Notes under the pieces: generated by a model | The model's input: the letters and a program-made list of their open reading frames with translations, nothing else | Told to the model about the DNA's origin: nothing | The model's database searches: none | Part shown: one piece after another, positions 59,958-64,000 of the stretch | Layout of the letters: every line of letters begins with the position of its first letter | How positions within the stretch are numbered: the first letter of the stretch is position 1 | Made by a program: the position numbers and the translations under genes | DNA from: Acanthornis magna | Taxonomy: Eukaryota; Chordata; Aves; Passeriformes; Acanthizidae | Reading direction: 5' to 3' | NCBI GenBank assembly: GCA_036785705.1 | Contig: JAWUZG010000177.1 | Span: forward strand, 1,674,001 to 1,738,000 | Length of the DNA: 64,000 bases

Positions 59958-60964
59958 CTGGGGTCCCTCAACTAGCAAACTTCCCAACATGACAACTCAG
60001 AACACAGATCGATGCAGATCATCTGAATTTTTCAAGGGAAATTCAGGATCAGCCGAAAGAACTTCAGCTTCCTGTCAGGATGGCAAAGATGGGAACTGCT
60101 TTAGGTAGTCAGAGCTGCTTGAAATTCTTGCACCAACCATCAGGCAGCTCCTCTTTCAAAATTTATGGAGAAAAAGAAATCCTGCCCAGCCTGGAGTCAC
60201 TAGTGGTGCTGCTCCCTTCCCTCTTCCAGCCCAGAACAAAAGGGAACATATTGCAACTGTGCCGAGAGAGGAGGGCTGCTGTCTATTCCTTTAAATGTAA
60301 TGTTAATGCCTTGTAATCAGCTTTAATTTTTAAACAGACCCAGCCCTCCTGTCCATTTCCCCTAATTCAGGACACGTGGAAGGTAAATGGCCTGTGCTTA
60401 AAGCGGGCCAGCCTGGGCTGTGACAGCTGGAGAGCCTGGAAGGCTCAACGGCCTGATCACAGGAATGGATGTCAAAACTCACCAGGGGAGGGGACCCGGG
60501 GAGGGCAGGGGAGGTGCTGGAGATGCTGTGAGGTCAGGGAGAAGCCAGCGGAGAAGGCCAGAGGGGCACGGCTCCTTTATGGGGAGGAAACGCCCCGAGA
60601 CCAACAGGAGAATGTGATGGAACTTGCCAAGGCAAGGCCTCGGCAGTGCTCTCTCCCCGGGAAGGGAAGCAGGTCCATTTTGGGGTGTCGGGAATGCCAG
60701 CATGGACACACTGAGGGGGAATGGCCTGGGGATTTTAGGGCCAGCAGCAGATGGGGGTAGGAATGGAGACACCCCTGGAGCCTCCCCGGGGCGCTGCCTC
60801 CTCCCTCTGGGATGTCCAGGGCAGGTTTGGAGACTTCCTATGAGACTCGGACACAGAACAGGGGCACAAACCTACCCCGGGGGCTCCTCGTGTTCCTCCA
60901 GCACTGCTCTCTCCAGAGCCTGCGGAACACCTGAGCGCTCATCATATAGAAATATTTGCCCCCA

Positions 60965-61260
60965 AGAATCATGGAATGGCTTGGGTGGGAAGGGATCTTA
61001 AAGATCCAACTTCACTGCCCTGGGCAGGGACACCTCCCACTGTCCCAGGCTGCTCCAGCCTGGCCTGGGACACTGCAGGGATCCAGGGGCAGCCACAGCT
61101 GCTCTGGCAATTCCAGCCCAGCCAGGAATTCCTTCCCGAGATCCCATCTGGCCCTGCCCTCTGGCACTGGGAAGCCATTCCTGTAGGTCCCCGTTCCACA
61201 CTGGAAATACTGTAAGGTCTCCCCAGAGCCTTTTCTTCTCCAGGCTAAACAAAGGCAACA
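60965..61260 (-). mobile_element. CR1 LINE 3' fragment with internal deletion
   Basis: AATCATGGAATGGCTTGGGT and GGATCCAGGGGCAGCCACAG mark it. It lacks blocks present in the 59.3 kb copy and ends at CTTCTCCAGGCTAAAC. Confidence 0.85.
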
Positions 61261-61894
61261 AAATAAAGTTTCCCTACCCCAAAAGCCACACTGTCCCCAG
61301 GAATGACCGTTCTGTGCTCCCATCAGGGACTGATCAAGGAATCCCAAAGGGATTCACCTCCAGGCACTGTCCAGGCTGGGCTGTGTGGGGCTGGTTCCAC
61401 CCCACAGCCCCAAGGGGACCCAAGGGAACTGTGCCCATGGCTGTGGCACCACAGGGACTATTTTTAGCCCTGGTTGGTGGGCAGACAAATCCTAATCATC
61501 AGCAGCAGCCGCCTCGTCATCGGTGCCAGGCTGTCAGAGCAAAGCCGCCCGGTGGCTGTGACAGCCCCGCGTCACCGCCGGGATTAGCGCTGGCCACCGG
61601 CCGGGCCACAGCAGTGCCACCCGAGCCAGGGGTGGCTTTAAAGGGCAGGGCAAGGTGTGCCAGGGCGGCCAGGGAGTCCCTGGTGCAAGGGTGAGCTGCG
61701 AGGGCAGCGCTGCGGGGCTGGGGACGATTGCGCTCTTGGCAGATGGCAATGAGCTGCTGCTGGCACCGGAGCGTGGCTGTGCCACCGTCCCAGCACAGCA
61801 TCCCTGTCACACCAGGGAGCAGGGCTGCCACGGAGGGGCTGTGGGCATGGGGGGCAGGGGGAACCCCCCTCTGTGCAGGGGAGTCAGTGTGCTT

Positions 61895-63060
61895 GGAATC
61901 ATGGAATCGCTGAGGTTGGATCCCAGATCGAGTCTGACCATCCCAGCACTGCCCCATGTCCCCAAGTGCTGGAATCATGGAATCGCTGAGGCTGGAAAAC
62001 AGTTCCCAGATCGAGTCTGACCATCCCCAGCACTGCTCATGTCCCCAAGTGCTGGAATCATGGAATCATCGAGGTCGGAAAACACTTCCCAAATTGAGTC
62101 CAACCATCCCCGGCACTGCCCCATGTCCCCAAGTGCTGGAATCATGGAATCACTGAGGTTGGAAAACACTTCCCAGGTTGAGTCTAACCATCCCCAGCAC
62201 TGCCCCATGGCCCCAAATGTTGGAATCATGGAATCACTAAGGTCCGAAAACACTTCCCAAATTGAGTCTAACCACCCCCAGCACTGCCCTGTGTCTCCAA
62301 ATGTTGGAATCATGGAATCATCAAGGTCAGAAAACAGTTCCCATATCGAGTCTGACCATCCCAGCACTGCCCTGTGTCCCCAAAAGCTGGAATCATGGAA
62401 TCACTGAGGTTGGAAAACACTTCCCAGGTTGAGTCTAACCATCCCCAGCACTGCCCCATGGCCCCAAATGTTGGAATCATGGAATCACTGAGGTCGGAAA
62501 ACACTTCCCAAATCGAGTCCAACCATCCCCAGCACTGCCCATGGCCCCAAATGTTGGAATCATGGAATCACCGAGGTTGGAAAACACTTCCCAAATTGAG
62601 TCCGACCACCCCCAGCACTGCCCTGTGTCCCCAAATGTTGGAATCATGGAATCATTGAGGTTGGAAAAAACTTCCCAGGTTGAGTCCAACCATCCCCAGC
62701 ACTGCCCTGCGTCTCCAAGTGTTGGAATCATGGAATCACTGAGGTTGGAAAAAACTTCCCAGGTTGAGTCCAACCATCCCCAGCACTGCCCTGCGTCTCC
62801 AAGTGCTGGAATCAAGGAATCACTGAGGTCAGAAAACACTTCCCAGATCGAGTCTGACCATCCCCAGCACTGCCCTGCGTCTCCAAGTGCTGGAATCATG
62901 GAATCACTGAGGTCGGAAAACACTTCCCAGATCGAATCTGACCATCCCCAGCACTGCCCATGTCCCCAAGTGCTGGAATCATGGAATCACTGAGGTTGGA
63001 AAACACTTCCCAGATCGAGTCTGACCGTCCCCAGCACTGCCCATGTCCCCAAGTGCCACA
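61895..63060. repeat. About 83-bp tandem array made from a CR1 3' end, about 14 copies
   Basis: Each unit reads TGGAATCATGGAATCACTGA, GGTTGGAAAACACTTCCCAG, a GAGTCTAACCATCCC-type segment and CAGCACTGCCCCATGTCCCC. This is the reverse complement of a CR1 3' end of a different subfamily from the copies above, repeated head to tail. Confidence 0.9.
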
Positions 63061-63250
63061 TCCACAGGGCTCTGAAATCCCTGCAGGGATGGGGACTCAC
63101 CCCTGCCCTGTTCCAATGCCTGACAACCCTTCCAGTGAGGAATTTTTCCCAATATCCTAAACCTCCCCTGATGCAATCTGAGGCTGTTTCCTCTGGTCCC
63201 TGGGAGGAACAACCCAGACCTGACACAGACTAAGCTCCCTTTAACTGAGG
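63050..63250 (-). mobile_element. CR1 LINE body joined to the tandem array
   Basis: CCACATCCACAGGGCTCTGA, TCCAATGCCTGACAACCC and CTGAGGCTGTTTCCTCTGGT continue the CR1 sequence directly beyond the last array unit, so the array grew from the 3' end of this insertion. Confidence 0.8.
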
Positions 63251-64000
63251 CTTTTGCCAAGGTATTTCACTCTAAGTCCACAGCTCCACTGCTGACAATT
63301 ATTCATTTGTACACAGCAATTTGTCCTCTAGGAAACGCCTCTCCCTGTTCCTGGAGCTGCTCAGCAAACACAGGAATTCACTCTTTGCTCTCCTCACTGG
63401 CTGCCACTGGCATCTCTTCACCCTCTCCTCTGAAACACACCTGCAAAAATGATTTTCCTCACCTTTCCTTCTTCGGGTTGGGATTAAATCCTACCTGTTT
63501 CAGGGTAAACCTTCATAAAAAGATTCTGTTCCCACCAGGGAGGCCCTACAAAAAGCTTGACTCTTTCCTTCCTGTCCTCCTGGATGCAACCATGCTGATC
63601 TGCACTTTGCCAAGCTGCTAGCGACTCATTTGGCTCCATCTTCCCTAAAAAGGAGATCCAACAGGAAAAACATAAAATACTGCTTTTAGAAGGTGACATT
63701 TGCAGCCCCTAAGCCTCCCTCCGAAATCCAGAATTAATTTTTCTCGTGAAAAAGCCACCAGGTGCCAGTGGCTCGGTGTTGAGATATCCCAGAGCGAGGA
63801 CAGGGATCCCAAACCTGTGCTGGCTTTTCCCAGAGTATCCATCCGTGTTTGTGCTCCCTGGGACACGCACACAGGACAGGGAACAGGATCCCAATCCTGC
63901 CCTTCCCTGCTGGACGTGTTTCCAAGCACAAACAGCCCTCAGAGGGCCGGCTGGGACTGGCGGCCGCGCGTTGCCATTTCCCATCTGCGGGGCCGAGGGT

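Larger units (their letters stand above)
38104..64000 (-). other. NRF1: NRF1 last intron (more than 25.9 kb, incomplete)
   Basis: I looked on the minus strand for the preceding exon (ending in a VQDAN-type sequence) and other NRF1 segments and found none. The rest of the window is therefore taken as one intron. Stretches not listed below (40280-41840, 42090-43270, 45070-46620, 46780-48285, 51030-52020, 52220-53360, 54860-55070, 55180-57100, 57830-59260, 63260-64000) show no recognisable gene. Confidence 0.7.

Noticed and set aside
38104..64000. Search for further NRF1 coding exons on the minus strand.
   Set aside because: No segment matching the known upstream NRF1 sequence was found by eye; a translated alignment would be decisive.

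Overview
The window looks like vertebrate nuclear DNA, most likely from a bird. It has spliced genes with long introns, truncated CR1 LINE 3' ends (the main avian interspersed repeat), GC-rich intergenic DNA and many minisatellites. A songbird is plausible from the style of the tandem repeats, but that is inference. No prokaryotic genes, CRISPR arrays or operons are present.

Only three things can be supported as genes. (1) The 3' half of UBE2H, a ubiquitin-conjugating E2 enzyme, lies on the + strand. Four coding exons fall between 6834 and 15753, followed by a long 3'UTR ending near 20253; its earlier exons lie before the window. (2) The miR-183/miR-96/miR-182 cluster lies on the + strand at about 31.78-32.53 kb, downstream of a CpG-rich block (about 26.7-28.95 kb) that probably holds its promoter. 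(3) The terminal coding exon of NRF1 (nuclear respiratory factor 1) lies on the - strand at 37940-38103. Its 3'UTR runs down to about 35.2 kb, and an intron of more than 25.9 kb fills the rest of the window. UBE2H and NRF1 converge on each other with the microRNA cluster between them, transcribed in the UBE2H direction. This matches, from memory, the order in mammals.

Layout: 1-6833 UBE2H intron with a large TA/CA microsatellite; 6834-15753 UBE2H exons, with two big minisatellites in one intron (21 bp and 20 bp units) and a 26 bp array in the next; 15754-20253 UBE2H 3'UTR, including an array of about 20 short RNA hairpins; 20.3-26.6 kb intergenic minisatellites; 26.7-28.95 kb CpG-rich block; 29.0-31.2 kb low-complexity DNA; 31.78-32.53 kb microRNAs; 32.6-35.2 kb short repeats; 35.2-37.9 kb NRF1 3'UTR, with about 1 kb of a GGGAT pentamer; 38.1-64 kb NRF1 intron with CR1 copies, a possible LTR and at least six sizeable minisatellites.

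I found no undescribed enzymatic or defence system. The observations most worth testing are the compact microRNA cluster with its candidate promoter, the tandem hairpin array in the long UBE2H 3'UTR, the GGGAT array in the NRF1 3'UTR, and a CR1 3' end that has become a tandem satellite. Most long open frames in the window come from repeat units that lack stop codons and are not genes.
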